A DNA stretch of 64,000 nucleotides, from the NCBI RefSeq assembly GCF_025558165.1, contig NZ_LAMZ01000001.1, forward strand, positions 1,024,001 to 1,088,000, in the 5' to 3' direction. The notes beneath the pieces were generated by a model. The model worked only from the letters and a program-made list of their open reading frames with translations, did no database searches and was not told where the DNA came from. Made by a program: the position numbers and the translations under genes. The first letter of the stretch is position 1. Every line of letters begins with the position of its first letter. The stretch is from Candidatus Pelagibacter ubique HIMB140 (GTDB taxonomy: Bacteria; Pseudomonadota; Alphaproteobacteria; Pelagibacterales; Pelagibacteraceae). Shown here in pieces: positions 8,597 through 17,311 of the stretch.

Positions 8597-9526
8597 TCAA
8601 TTAAATTCTATTAAAGCATCAACATGTCTTTGAGTACTATCTTGTAGTGCTTTTAAGTCATATCCACCTTCTAGTATAGATACTACATTACCTCTACAAA
8701 ATGATTTTGAAATTTCTAAAGTTCTTTTTGTAATTGTATAATAATCTTCAGCATTAAGTTTTAATTGTGCTAAAGGATCATCAATATGTGCATCAAAACC
8801 TGCAGAAAACAATAGAAATTCTGGTTTAAATTCTTTTAATTTTTTTAATACTAGTTCATATGCATTTAAATATTCTCTAGCACTTGTTCCAGCTTCAAGT
8901 GGAATATTTAAAATATTATTAAATTTTCCAATCTCTTTTTCCGAACCTGAACCTGGATAATATGGAAATTGATGAGTGGAAATATATAAAACTTTTTCAT
9001 TGTTGAAAAAAATATCTTGTGTCCCATTTCCATGATGGACATCAAAATCAATTATAGCTATTTTTTTATAACCATATTTTTCAATTAAATAATTAGCTCC
9101 AACCGCAACATTGTTGTAAATACAAAAGCCCATTGCTTTCTCTTTTTCTGCGTGATGACCTGGTGGTCTTACTGCGCAAAAAGCATTTTTAAATTCTTTT
9201 TCCTCCACACCATCAATCGCTGTTATAATTGATCCAACAGCGTCCATTGTTGCTTCTTTGCTACCAGGGGAGACAACTGTATCTCCATCTAAAAAATTAA
9301 ATCCATTTTGAGGGTATGATCGATCGACATGGTCAATATATTCAGAAGAATGAGTTTTTATTAATATTGATTTTTCAAATTTTGAAGGCTTTTTCCATTT
9401 TAAATTTTTGTTATCTAATTTTTTAAAGTTATCAATAACAGCTGTAACCCTATCTATTTTTTCAGGATGTCCATCTCCAGTATTATGATTTTTGTATGTA
9501 TCAGAAGTAATTAAAGCTGTTTTCAC
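8597..9526 (-). CDS. Histone-deacetylase-family / acetylpolyamine amidohydrolase
   Basis: A 309-residue zinc amidohydrolase of the HDAC superfamily. Visible features: RPPGHHA (120-126, the catalytic His pair), the zinc ligands Asp162 and His164 in DFDVHHGNGTQ and Asp245 in SAGFDAH, and the transition-state Tyr289 in GGYD. The active site looks complete. Bacterial members deacetylate acetyl-lysine, acetylpolyamines or other acylamides; the sequence does not decide which. Its ATG overlaps the dapE stop by 4 bases, so it is co-translated with the lysine-pathway genes. Confidence 0.9.
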   Translation of the reverse strand: MKTALITSDTYKNHNTGDGHPEKIDRVTAVIDNFKKLDNKNLKWKKPSKFEKSILIKTHSSEYIDHVDRSYPQNGFNFLDGDTVVSPGSKEATMDAVGSIITAIDGVEEKEFKNAFCAVRPPGHHAEKEKAMGFCIYNNVAVGANYLIEKYGYKKIAIIDFDVHHGNGTQDIFFNNEKVLYISTHQFPYYPGSGSEKEIGKFNNILNIPLEAGTSAREYLNAYELVLKKLKEFKPEFLLFSAGFDAHIDDPLAQLKLNAEDYYTITKRTLEISKSFCRGNVVSILEGGYDLKALQDSTQRHVDALIEFN

Positions 9527-10680
9527 TTAAAATAATTCTTTAAAATATTTGAATAAATTAAAGTTAATTTTTTTAAATCACCTAAAGAAACTGCCTCATC
9601 TACTTTATGCATTGTTTTTCCAACCAAACCAAATTCTAAACAGGGAGCAATTTTTTTAATAAATCTTGCATCAGATGTGCCTCCTGTTGTTGAGAGTTCA
9701 GGCTTAATTTTAGTAATCTTTTTAATTATATCTTGTATCATATATGTAGTTTGATTTGGTTTAGTTAAAAAAGCTTCACCAGATACACTATATTCAATTT
9801 TGTAATTTGACTTATTTTTATTACAAATTTTCTTCAATATTTTATTTATTTTTTTTTTAATTGAATTCGATGAATGTTTGTTGTTAAACCTAATGTTAAA
9901 AGTTGCATTAGCTAAACCTGGAATTACGTTATCAGCAGTATTATCAATATTTATTTTTGTAACTTCTAGGTTTGTTGGCTGAAAATCTTTTGTTCCTTTA
10001 TCAAATTTAATTTCCTTCAATTCTTTCAATATTTGAACAAGAGTAGTTGATGGATTGTTAGCTCTATGAGGATAAGCAACATGACCTTGAACACCTATGA
10101 CTGAAAGTCTGCCGGTCATACTTCCCCTTCGACCAATTTTAATCATTTCTCCCAATTTATTTGGATTAGTTGGTTCTCCAACTAAACAAAAATTAATTTT
10201 CTCTTTTCTTTTTTTTAAGTATTCAACAACTTTTTTTGTACCGTTAATAGCAATTCCTTCTTCATCACCTGTAATTAGTAAGCTTATAGATCCATCAAAT
10301 TTTTTATTATTTTTAACAAAAATACTGACAGCAGAAACAAAGGCTGCAATAGAGCTTTTCATATCATTTGCTCCTCTTCCAATTAAATGTCCTTTTTGAA
10401 TTGAGGGTCTGAAAGGATTTACTGTCCAATCTTTTAAGTTTCCAGCAGGTACAACATCTAAGTGACCAGCGTAGCAAAAATTTGGACCTTTGGTTCCAAG
10501 TCTTGCATAAAGATTTTTTACTGGTTTAGTGTTTTTTTCTTTAAACTCTAATATTTTAGTTTTGAAACCAAGTTTTCTTAATTGTTTTTCTAAGAATTTC
10601 ATTACTCCAGCATCTATTGGTGTTATAGATGGGTAACGAATTAGCTCTTTGGCTAATTGTATTTCATTAATGGTTTGCAT
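9523..10680 (-). CDS. dapE: Succinyl-diaminopimelate desuccinylase
   Basis: A 385-residue M20-family metallopeptidase that frees LL-diaminopimelate from its succinyl derivative in lysine and peptidoglycan synthesis. Motifs: AGHLDVVP (71-78, metal His/Asp), GRGANDMK (101-108, bridging Asp) and TGDEEG (137-142, catalytic Glu). GGTSDARF near the C-terminus is DapE-specific. It follows dapD by one base, forming the dapD-dapE pair that supports DapE over a general M20 amidohydrolase. Confidence 0.95.
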   Translation of the reverse strand: MQTINEIQLAKELIRYPSITPIDAGVMKFLEKQLRKLGFKTKILEFKEKNTKPVKNLYARLGTKGPNFCYAGHLDVVPAGNLKDWTVNPFRPSIQKGHLIGRGANDMKSSIAAFVSAVSIFVKNNKKFDGSISLLITGDEEGIAINGTKKVVEYLKKRKEKINFCLVGEPTNPNKLGEMIKIGRRGSMTGRLSVIGVQGHVAYPHRANNPSTTLVQILKELKEIKFDKGTKDFQPTNLEVTKINIDNTADNVIPGLANATFNIRFNNKHSSNSIKKKINKILKKICNKNKSNYKIEYSVSGEAFLTKPNQTTYMIQDIIKKITKIKPELSTTGGTSDARFIKKIAPCLEFGLVGKTMHKVDEAVSLGDLKKLTLIYSNILKNYFK

Positions 10681-10681
10681 T

Positions 10682-11509
10682 TTAATCTCTTAAAAGATCG
10701 TTTACTGATGTTTTAGATCTTGTTTTTTCATCAACTTGTTTGATGATTACTGCACAATATAACGAGGGTGCAGCAGGATTATTTTTGTCTGGTAATGATC
10801 CAGGAACAACAACTGAGTAAGGAGGTATTTTACCGTGAGTTACTTCACCAGTTTTTCTATTAACGATTTTAGTTGATTGGCCAATATACATACCCATACT
10901 TAATACTGAACCTTCACCAACTATTACCCCTTCCACAACTTCTGACATAGCACCTACAAAAACATTATTTTCAATAATAGTCGGAAGCGCTTGTGCTGGT
11001 TCTAAAACTCCACCAATACCAGTTCCTGCTGAAATATGACAATTTTTTCCAATCTGACAGCAACTACCTGCACGACTAAATGTATCCATCATTGTTCCTT
11101 CATCTATGTAAGCACCAATATTTACATAACTTGGCATTAGAACAACATTTTTAGCAACATATGATCCTTTTCTCATTGCAGTATTTGGTACCATTCTAAA
11201 ACCTGCTTTTTCAAAATCAGCGTTTGACCATCCGGCTGTTTTTCCTTTTAACAAATGAGCTTTATCTCTCCAAGCTGAGTAGGGACCATCTAAAGTTTCC
11301 ATTCCATGAATTCTAAAACTTAGCATAATTGCTTTTTTAAGGTGTTGATGAGTTACCCATTCACCATCAATTTTTTCAGCAACTCTAGATTTACCACTAT
11401 CTAGATCTTCTATTACTTGATTAATAGTATCTTTTAATTTTTGATCTGAATTTTGATTAACTTGATCTTTGTTTTCCCAAGCTTCATTTATAATGTTTTC
11501 TATACTCAT
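10682..11509 (-). CDS. dapD: Tetrahydrodipicolinate N-succinyltransferase
   Basis: A 275-residue left-handed beta-helix acyltransferase using succinyl-CoA. The central region carries the hexapeptide repeat pattern ([17 protein letters not shown], then [19 protein letters not shown], then [16 protein letters not shown]). The N-terminal helical domain and the C-terminal [15 protein letters not shown] segment match the family. It commits the aspartate branch to the succinylase route, with dapE just downstream and lysC elsewhere in this window. No truncation is seen. Confidence 0.96.
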   Translation of the reverse strand: MSIENIINEAWENKDQVNQNSDQKLKDTINQVIEDLDSGKSRVAEKIDGEWVTHQHLKKAIMLSFRIHGMETLDGPYSAWRDKAHLLKGKTAGWSNADFEKAGFRMVPNTAMRKGSYVAKNVVLMPSYVNIGAYIDEGTMMDTFSRAGSCCQIGKNCHISAGTGIGGVLEPAQALPTIIENNVFVGAMSEVVEGVIVGEGSVLSMGMYIGQSTKIVNRKTGEVTHGKIPPYSVVVPGSLPDKNNPAAPSLYCAVIIKQVDEKTRSKTSVNDLLRD

Positions 11510-11513
11510 AGTT

Positions 11514-12185
11514 TTATTGGTTTTTTAATAACCTTATTTCTTTTAAAAATAAAGTAAGATTTTCAATTTTATAATCAATATATTCTTTATTAGATTCTTT
11601 TTTGCCCCATTCTTCATCATTAATTAACCAAGCAGTAATTGTTCCTCGTTCTTTACCTATCGATAAGTTTTTTGCTATATCTTCAATGTACAAAGTTTCC
11701 TTTGGATCAATTTTGAATTTTTCTACCATTAAATCGAAAGCTTTAGCTTCTGGTTTTGGGTGATATTCTGCATCTACGATATCAAATATGCCTTCAAATT
11801 GGTCGTCAATTCCTAGTGTTGTAGTGATGTGCTTTACATGATTATAACTACCATTAGTGAAGACAAATTTTCTTAGATTTATATTCTCTAACTCATATCT
11901 TAATGCCGTATCTTTTTCTAAAAAAGATAAATCAATATCATGAACAAAATCTAAAAATTCTTTAGGATCAATTTCATGATGTATCATTAGACCATTTAAG
12001 CTTGTGTTATATTTGTGAAAGTAATTTGTCTGAAGTTCTTTGGCTTTTTTTAAATCTACATTAAGTTTACTTGAGATATATTCAGTCATTTTTCGACTTA
12101 CTTGGCCAAATACTGCCTCTAGGTCACTATAAAGTACACCATCACAATCAAATAGAATATTTTTAATATGACTTAAATTTTTCAT
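11514..12185 (-). CDS. HAD-family hydrolase, pyrimidine 5'-nucleotidase type
   Basis: A 223-residue HAD phosphatase. Motif I DCDGVLYS begins at the nucleophile Asp13, with the acid/base Asp15; motif II is FTNGSYNH; the Lys of motif III is in HPKPEAKAF; motif IV is LYIEDIAKN. The FTNGSYNH and YIEDxxxN pattern resembles the SDT1/PynA pyrimidine 5'-nucleotidase group, which dephosphorylates UMP/CMP-like nucleotides. It sits between argB (4-base overlap) and dapD, a placement seen in other alphaproteobacteria but without an obvious pathway reason. Substrate is inferred only. Confidence 0.8.
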   Translation of the reverse strand: MKNLSHIKNILFDCDGVLYSDLEAVFGQVSRKMTEYISSKLNVDLKKAKELQTNYFHKYNTSLNGLMIHHEIDPKEFLDFVHDIDLSFLEKDTALRYELENINLRKFVFTNGSYNHVKHITTTLGIDDQFEGIFDIVDAEYHPKPEAKAFDLMVEKFKIDPKETLYIEDIAKNLSIGKERGTITAWLINDEEWGKKESNKEYIDYKIENLTLFLKEIRLLKNQ

Positions 12186-13048
12186 TGTCTAATTAAAGTT
12201 CCAGATCCCTCATCTGATAAAAGTTCAAATAGAACAGAATGATTTTTTCTTCCATCTATTATAACAACTCCTTTTACTCCGTTACTAGCAACATCTAAGC
12301 AATTATTTATTTTTGGAATCATACCACCAGTAATTGTTTCATTATCGATTAAGTTTTTTATAGACACTGAATTAATTTCCGGAATTAGATTTTTATTGTT
12401 ATCCAAAACACCTTCTACGTCACTCAATATAATTAACCTTCTTGCGTTAATTTTTTTAGCAATAAAGCCAGCTGCAGTATCTGCATTGACGTTATAAGTC
12501 TGATCATTTTTATCTAAACCTAAGGGCGCAATAATAGGCACTTTTTTATTTCCTATAATTTTATCTATTATTGATTGATCTACATTTGTAGGAGAGCCCA
12601 CAAAACCAAGCTCTTCATTTTCTTGGACAACTGTTAAAATATTATTTTCCTTGGAATTAATACTCTGACTTTCGCAATTTTGCTGATCTAGAGCATTGAT
12701 AATTTCTTTATTAAAATCAATTAATACTTCTTCTACAACTTTAATAGTTTCTTTGTTGGTTACCCTTAATCCTTTTATAAATTTACTTTCTAAACCTATC
12801 TCATTAAGTTTATTGCTTATTCTTTTCCCACCTCCATGAACAATAATAGGAGTAAATCCTAGTTTATTTAGTGTTGAAATATCTTTAATAAAAATATTAA
12901 AAAGATTTTGATCAATTAAAACGCTACCACCACATTTAATAACAATATATTCATCGTTATATTTTTCTAAATATTTTTTTACTTCTTCAGTTGAAGGACC
13001 ATCGAGTGGTAGAATTGTTTTTAATTCTTCTTCTTTTATATCCAACAT
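12182..13048 (-). CDS. argB: Acetylglutamate kinase
   Basis: A 288-residue amino-acid kinase that phosphorylates N-acetylglutamate, the second step of arginine synthesis. The nucleotide-binding glycines appear in IKCGGSVL (about 37-44) and VHGGGKRI (about 70-77). The later NADTAAGFIA and LSDVEGVLD blocks are also standard, as is MIPKINNCLDVASNGV. It starts in the last base of yidC (1-base overlap). In many alphaproteobacteria a GTPase gene (engB) lies between yidC and argB; it is absent here. Confidence 0.95.
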   Translation of the reverse strand: MLDIKEEELKTILPLDGPSTEEVKKYLEKYNDEYIVIKCGGSVLIDQNLFNIFIKDISTLNKLGFTPIIVHGGGKRISNKLNEIGLESKFIKGLRVTNKETIKVVEEVLIDFNKEIINALDQQNCESQSINSKENNILTVVQENEELGFVGSPTNVDQSIIDKIIGNKKVPIIAPLGLDKNDQTYNVNADTAAGFIAKKINARRLIILSDVEGVLDNNKNLIPEINSVSIKNLIDNETITGGMIPKINNCLDVASNGVKGVVIIDGRKNHSVLFELLSDEGSGTLIRQ

Positions 13049-14724
13049 TAAGTTGTTGTTTTAACAGTGGTTCGTTTCATTATAAAAACTTGTTGTGCCA
13101 TAGTTAAAATATTATTTACTGTCCAATATATTACCAACCCTGCTGGGAAAGGTGCCAAAATTATTGTTAAGAATAATGGAAAGAACATAAATATTTTTGC
13201 TTGCATCGGATCTGTTGGTGCAGGATTTAATTTTTGTTGAACCCACATAGAAACACCCATTGCAACAGGCCATGCTCCAATGACTAAAAATGATGGTACA
13301 TCATAAGGCAATAATCCAAATAGATTAAACAAAGAGGTAGGGTCTCTCTCAGATAAATCTTGTATCCAGCCATAAAAAGGCATTTGTCTCATTTCAATCG
13401 TTACAAATAAAACTTTGTATAAAGCAAAGAAAACTGGAATTTGTACAAGTATTGGTAAACAACCAGACATCGGGTTTACTTTCTCTTTTTTATAGAGAGC
13501 CATCATTGCTTGTTGCAATTTCATTTTGTCATCTTTGTGTAGCTCTTTTAGTCTCGCCATTTCAGGCTGTAAGGCTTTCATTTTTGCCATGCTTCTAAAC
13601 GAAAAGTTTGCAAGTGGGAAAAATGCTAATCTTATACAAATTGTAATTGCTATGATAGCTAAGCCGTAATTTCCAAGTAATTTAAAGAAATAATCTATTC
13701 CAAAAAATAATGGCTTGGTAATAAAGTATAAAAATCCCCAATCAATTGTTAAGTCAAATTTATCAATGTTTAAAGATTCAGCATATCCATCAATTACATC
13801 AACTCTTTTTGCAGCAACAATGATTTGTAAGGTTTCTTCAATCAATGAATTTTCATTAAGTTCCAATGGCTCAGTTGAAACAAAATTTGCTCTGAACTTA
13901 TCTTTATAATCAAATGTTGTTTTAAATTCTTTTTCTCTAGGTGGAATTAGTGAAGTTACCCAGTACTTATCTCCAATCCCTAGCCATCCTTTTTGAGCTG
14001 TTCTTGAAAATTTCTTTTCTTGTATATCATCGTAATCTTCTTCAATAAGTTCATCATCAAGTGTTGCCACTAATCCTTCATGAAGGATATAGAAGTTAGA
14101 TATATCAGGCATTTCATTTCTAATGATTTGCCCATAAGTATAAAAATCATACTTTTTATCTGTAGGATTGATTACACTTTGTTTAATTGAAAATAAATAT
14201 TTGTCATCTAAGGCAATCTCTTTTTCAAATGTAATACCTTGATCATTTGTCCAAGATATTTTTATAGGAGATTGATCTGTTAATTTATTATTTCCTAAAA
14301 CTTTCCAAATAGAATTTGAATTTGGAATTTCAACATTTTTATCAGATGTAATAAAACCACTTTCAATTAAATAACCATCTTTTGAATTTCTTGGTGAAAG
14401 AAGTGTAACTTTTTCCTGTGAGTCTAGACTGACGTTATATTGCTTAAAAGTTAGATCATCAATTACACCACCTTTAAGTGAAATAGAACCAACAATACTT
14501 TCATTCTCAAAATTAATTCTTTCACTTTGATTTAAAGCTTCTTCTCTAGAAATTTCAGCAACATTTTCTTTTTGATCTAGTGAAGGTGTATCGCTGTTTT
14601 GTTCAACTTTATTTCCTTCAGCCATATTTTCTTTAGTAATTGGTGGAGGAGCAAAAAATAGTGAATACAAAACTATAACTGCTGCTGATAATGAAATTGC
14701 CGCTACTATATTTTTAGTATCCAT
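13048..14724 (-). CDS. yidC: Membrane protein insertase YidC
   Basis: A 558-residue inner-membrane insertase of the long, Gram-negative type. It has an N-terminal span near residues 5-26, a large periplasmic domain to about residue 340, then the conserved five-span core. The core shows RSMAKMKALQPEMARLKE, the cytoplasmic hairpin, KEKVNPMSGCLPILVQIPVFF and the final WTVNNILTMAQQ. The conserved core Arg in CIRLAFFPL is present. The gene sits in the classic rpmH-rnpA-yidD-yidC order. Confidence 0.97.
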   Translation of the reverse strand: MDTKNIVAAISLSAAVIVLYSLFFAPPPITKENMAEGNKVEQNSDTPSLDQKENVAEISREEALNQSERINFENESIVGSISLKGGVIDDLTFKQYNVSLDSQEKVTLLSPRNSKDGYLIESGFITSDKNVEIPNSNSIWKVLGNNKLTDQSPIKISWTNDQGITFEKEIALDDKYLFSIKQSVINPTDKKYDFYTYGQIIRNEMPDISNFYILHEGLVATLDDELIEEDYDDIQEKKFSRTAQKGWLGIGDKYWVTSLIPPREKEFKTTFDYKDKFRANFVSTEPLELNENSLIEETLQIIVAAKRVDVIDGYAESLNIDKFDLTIDWGFLYFITKPLFFGIDYFFKLLGNYGLAIIAITICIRLAFFPLANFSFRSMAKMKALQPEMARLKELHKDDKMKLQQAMMALYKKEKVNPMSGCLPILVQIPVFFALYKVLFVTIEMRQMPFYGWIQDLSERDPTSLFNLFGLLPYDVPSFLVIGAWPVAMGVSMWVQQKLNPAPTDPMQAKIFMFFPLFLTIILAPFPAGLVIYWTVNNILTMAQQVFIMKRTTVKTTT

Positions 14725-14725
14725 A

Positions 14726-14974
14726 TTATTTTAATTTTGTGTTTTTTTTAACAGGATCAAAACCTTCACCACCACCTAAAAATTTGATTGGGTGACAAGA
14801 TAAGATTCTTTTGATACTTAAAAACGATCCTTTTAACAGACCAAATTCTTTAAGTGCATCAATACTGTATTCTGAGCAAGTAGGTAAATATCTACAAGAA
14901 TGTCCAAATAGAGGGCTAATCAGATATTTATAACCTTTGATAATTTTAATTAATATATTTGTAAAAATATTCAT
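14726..14974 (-). CDS. yidD: Membrane protein insertion efficiency factor YidD
   Basis: An 82-residue protein with the YidD signature: KGYKYLISPLFGHSCRYLPT with CSEYSIDAL (three cysteines), then a GSFLSIKRILSCHP helix and GGEGFDPV. YidD is an amphipathic, membrane-associated helper of YidC-dependent insertion. It starts in the stop codon of rnpA (1-base overlap) and ends 1 base before yidC, so all are co-translated. Confidence 0.95.
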   Translation of the reverse strand: MNIFTNILIKIIKGYKYLISPLFGHSCRYLPTCSEYSIDALKEFGLLKGSFLSIKRILSCHPIKFLGGGEGFDPVKKNTKLK

Positions 14975-15315
14975 TATTTTATTTTTTCAAAATCCTGAAA
15001 TAGAGTTTCTTTTATTAATTTGTATTCATTATTTAGCATAGATGACTTAGCGATAACAAGGAATGAATAGTTAAAATTTATTGATATTTTTTTAACTCCT
15101 TCGTTTAAAATATTCCTTAATCTTCTTTTAATCTTATTTCGCTTAACTGCATTCCCTAATTTTTTTTTTGTTACAAAGCTAATGTTGAGTTTTTTGTTAT
15201 CTTTATTCATTAATCTACCAAAGAAAATAGTTACGTACTTATTTGAAAACTTTTTTTGTTTAAGTAAATTTTTAAATTCTTCGTTTTTTGAAAGAGCAAC
15301 AATTTTGCTTTTCAT
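14974..15315 (-). CDS. rnpA: Ribonuclease P protein component
   Basis: A 113-residue basic protein that binds the catalytic RNase P RNA and pre-tRNA leaders. The family signature appears as GNAVKRNKIKRRLRNIL, the RNR motif region. It sits 4 bases after rpmH and overlaps yidD by one base, the near-universal rpmH-rnpA order. No RNase P RNA gene is visible in this window. Confidence 0.96.
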   Translation of the reverse strand: MKSKIVALSKNEEFKNLLKQKKFSNKYVTIFFGRLMNKDNKKLNISFVTKKKLGNAVKRNKIKRRLRNILNEGVKKISINFNYSFLVIAKSSMLNNEYKLIKETLFQDFEKIK

Positions 15316-15319
15316 TAAT

Positions 15320-15460
15320 TTACACTGATACAGTTAAAGATTTTCTTCCTCTGGCTCTTCTTCTAGCTAAAAGTTTCTTCCCACCTTTAGTCTTCATTTT
15401 TGATCTAAAGCCGTGTTTTCGTGCTCTTTTTTTATTTGAAGGTTGGTATGTTCTTTTCAT
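15320..15460 (-). CDS. rpmH: 50S ribosomal protein L34
   Basis: A 46-residue protein I translated by hand: ATG at 15458-15460, stop TAA at 15320-15322. It begins [20 protein letters not shown] and contains the very basic [17 protein letters not shown] tail, an unmistakable L34. It leads the rpmH-rnpA-yidD-yidC operon; the promoter should lie in the 94 bases separating it from the divergent membrane-protein gene. Confidence 0.97.
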   Translation of the reverse strand: MKRTYQPSNKKRARKHGFRSKMKTKGGKKLLARRRARGRKSLTVSV

Positions 15461-15554
15461 AAATAAATTGATTAAATTTTATAAATTTTGCCCCTTTATA
15501 TTAGCAATAATAAAAATAGCAAATAGAAGATTTAGGAATAAAATAACAATATTT

Positions 15555-16277
15555 ATGGAAAAAACAAAAAAAATTAAACTATTGATAGGTTTATCTTACT
15601 TAATAATTGTCAGTTTATTTTTATATTTTTTCTTTTCAAAATTTAGTCTTCAGGAGATCACATCTTATGATTTTTTGAGAAATAATAGATCTTATTTAAT
15701 TGAGTTGAAGAATTCTAATATATTTTTAGTTTCGATTATATTTATAATTTTAACTATGCTTTGGGTATTTCCTTTTCTGGGCTTTGGATCTCCTGTAGCA
15801 CTTATGGGTGGCTTTATTTTTGGAAAATGGATTGGAACACTAGTTGTGATAACTGGTTTAAGTGCAGGTGCAACTTTTTTATACATATTTGGAAATTATT
15901 TTTTAAGAGATTTAATTAGAGAAAAATTTCTTAATAAATTTCAAAATCTTGAAATTAAATTTAAAAAATCTGAATTTTTTTATTTACTCGTTTACAGATT
16001 TATTGGAGGAGTTCCTTGGCAAATAAGTTGTCTATTGCCAACATTATTTAATGTAAGAGTAAAAAATTTTCTATTTGCAACTTTTTTAGGGATTATACCC
16101 CAGACGTTTCTGGCAGTTTCAATTGGAAGTGGGATTGAAAAAGTAATCGATCAAAATTCAGAGGTTCCTGGAATAATGGATATTATCTTTTCTCCAGATA
16201 TTTATGTTCCTCTTTTAGCGTTTTTTGTACTAATTGTGATTTCAATTATTTTTAGAAAAAAATTTTACAGAAATTAA
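15555..16277 (+). CDS. TVP38/TMEM64 (DedA-like) family membrane protein
   Basis: I place the start at the ATG at 15555 (MEKTKKIKLL); longer in-frame versions run antisense through rpmH. The 240-residue protein has about five to six hydrophobic spans. The family core is FGSPVALMGGFIFGKWIGT, followed by the conserved FYLLVYRFIGGVPWQISCLL region, as in TVP38/TMEM64 (SNARE-associated Golgi family) proteins. Relatives act in membrane lipid scrambling or envelope homeostasis; the specific substrate is unknown. Its stop codon touches the CCA end of the convergent tRNA-Thr. Confidence 0.87.
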   Translation: MEKTKKIKLLIGLSYLIIVSLFLYFFFSKFSLQEITSYDFLRNNRSYLIELKNSNIFLVSIIFIILTMLWVFPFLGFGSPVALMGGFIFGKWIGTLVVITGLSAGATFLYIFGNYFLRDLIREKFLNKFQNLEIKFKKSEFFYLLVYRFIGGVPWQISCLLPTLFNVRVKNFLFATFLGIIPQTFLAVSIGSGIEKVIDQNSEVPGIMDIIFSPDIYVPLLAFFVLIVISIIFRKKFYRN

Positions 16278-16351
16278 TGGTGCTCCCACCCTGTACTGAC
16301 CAGGGAACTAGTCATTACCAATGACTTGTTATGCCATTTAACTACAGGAGC
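16278..16351 (-). tRNA. tRNA-Thr (anticodon GGT)
   Basis: On the minus strand a 74-nt cloverleaf folds fully. The acceptor GCTCCTG pairs with TGGGAGC, the D stem is GTTA/TAAC, the anticodon stem AGTCA/TGACT encloses loop TTGGTAA, and the T stem is CCCTG/CAGGG. Anticodon GGT reads ACC/ACT. CCA is encoded. G1-C72 and C2-G71 are the usual Thr identity pairs. The T loop reads GTCAGTA instead of the consensus TTCRANN. The 3' end abuts the stop codon of the convergent membrane-protein gene with no intervening base. Confidence 0.9.
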
Positions 16352-16449
16352 TAAAATACATTTAGTAATTTAATGATAATAAAGCATTTTTTTCAAATTA
16401 TTGCCTTAATTTTTTGATGATAATGATCTATATCTACTAAATAAATGTT

Positions 16450-16650
16450 ATGGGAATTCACTACGATTATAAATCTACAAAAGGCAACAAGCTTATGGAG
16501 AAGCAAGCTAAAAGAGAAAGAAAGCTTGCTGAAAAAAAAGCTAAACGTTTAGCTAAAGAAGGCCCAAAAAAAGAAGAGCCCACATCAAAACCATTAGATC
16601 CCAATAAACCAATATCGTTAGATTTTTTGACTAATCCCAACAAAGAATGA
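16450..16650 (+). CDS. Small basic alphaproteobacterial conserved protein
   Basis: A 66-residue, highly charged protein. It begins MGIHYDYKSTKGNKLMEKQ, continues as a Lys/Arg/Glu-rich helix (about residues 16-40) and ends with a PNKPISLDFL tail. I recall similar short proteins in other alphaproteobacteria, so I treat it as real, but I know no function. The charge pattern suggests nucleic-acid or ribosome association, which is speculation. Its stop overlaps the ATG of the following micro-ORF (ATGA), so the two are translationally coupled. Confidence 0.72.
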   Translation: MGIHYDYKSTKGNKLMEKQAKRERKLAEKKAKRLAKEGPKKEEPTSKPLDPNKPISLDFLTNPNKE

Positions 16651-16748
16651 GTTCTAAAGATAAAAATGAGCGTTTGAGCCTAGCTTTAAGAAAAAATTTA
16701 AAAAAAAGAAAACTATTTCAAAAAAAAAATAAAAAAAAATCTAAGTAA
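16647..16748 (+). CDS. 33-residue basic micro-protein
   Basis: A 33-codon ORF found by reading the gap by eye: ATG at 16647, TAA at 16746-16748. It starts [20 protein letters not shown] and ends in a run of lysines. The ATG overlaps the preceding stop (ATGA) and its TAA overlaps the dcd start (TAATG), exactly the coupling used elsewhere in this genome. The ERLxxALRxNLKxRK pattern resembles a tiny conserved alphaproteobacterial protein I remember next to similar genes. Function unknown; the basic character would suit RNA binding. Confidence 0.65.
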   Translation: MSSKDKNERLSLALRKNLKKRKLFQKKNKKKSK

Positions 16749-17308
16749 TGTCTATTCAGCCTGACTCGTGGATTAAGAAGATGTGCAAAGAGCACAATAT
16801 GATCGAACCATTTTTAGATCATCAAGTTGCGGAGGGAAAAATATCATATGGATTAAGTAGCATGGGTTATGATGTAAGAATCTCTGATGAATATAGAATA
16901 TTCACTAATGTAAATAATTCTTTAGTCGATCCAAAAAATTTTTCTGATGATAATTTTATTGAGAAAAAGGGACCACATTGCATTATTCCTCCAAACTCAT
17001 TTGTTTTGGCTAAAACAGTAGAATATTTCAGAATTCCAAAAGATGTACTTTGTATATGTGTTGGTAAAAGTACTTATGCAAGAACTGGTATAATTTGTAA
17101 TGTAACTCCTATTGAAAACGAATTTGAAGGAAATATAGTTATAGAGTTAAGCAACACTACACCCAATCCAGCAAAAATTTATTCCAATGAAGGTATAGCC
17201 CAATTTTTATTTTTTAAATCAGAAACTCAACCAGAGACAACTTATAAATCTAAGAACGGTAAATATCAGGGACAAACTACTATTCAGGTTGCTAAAATTA
17301 AAAAGTAA
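16748..17308 (+). CDS. dcd: dCTP deaminase
   Basis: A 186-residue enzyme making dUTP from dCTP for thymidylate synthesis. Conserved blocks: [11 protein letters not shown] near residues 35-45, [12 protein letters not shown] with the Ser/Arg substrate residues, and [17 protein letters not shown] containing the catalytic Glu. C-terminal [13 protein letters not shown] is also typical. It starts on the TAATG overlap with the micro-ORF and is followed by murA after 3 bases. Confidence 0.95.
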   Translation: MSIQPDSWIKKMCKEHNMIEPFLDHQVAEGKISYGLSSMGYDVRISDEYRIFTNVNNSLVDPKNFSDDNFIEKKGPHCIIPPNSFVLAKTVEYFRIPKDVLCICVGKSTYARTGIICNVTPIENEFEGNIVIELSNTTPNPAKIYSNEGIAQFLFFKSETQPETTYKSKNGKYQGQTTIQVAKIKK

Positions 17309-17311
17309 GTT

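Noticed and set aside
15288..15554. N-terminal extension of the TVP38 gene in frame upstream of 15555
   Set aside because: It runs antisense through rpmH, whose 46-residue product is unmistakable; homology begins at the later ATG.
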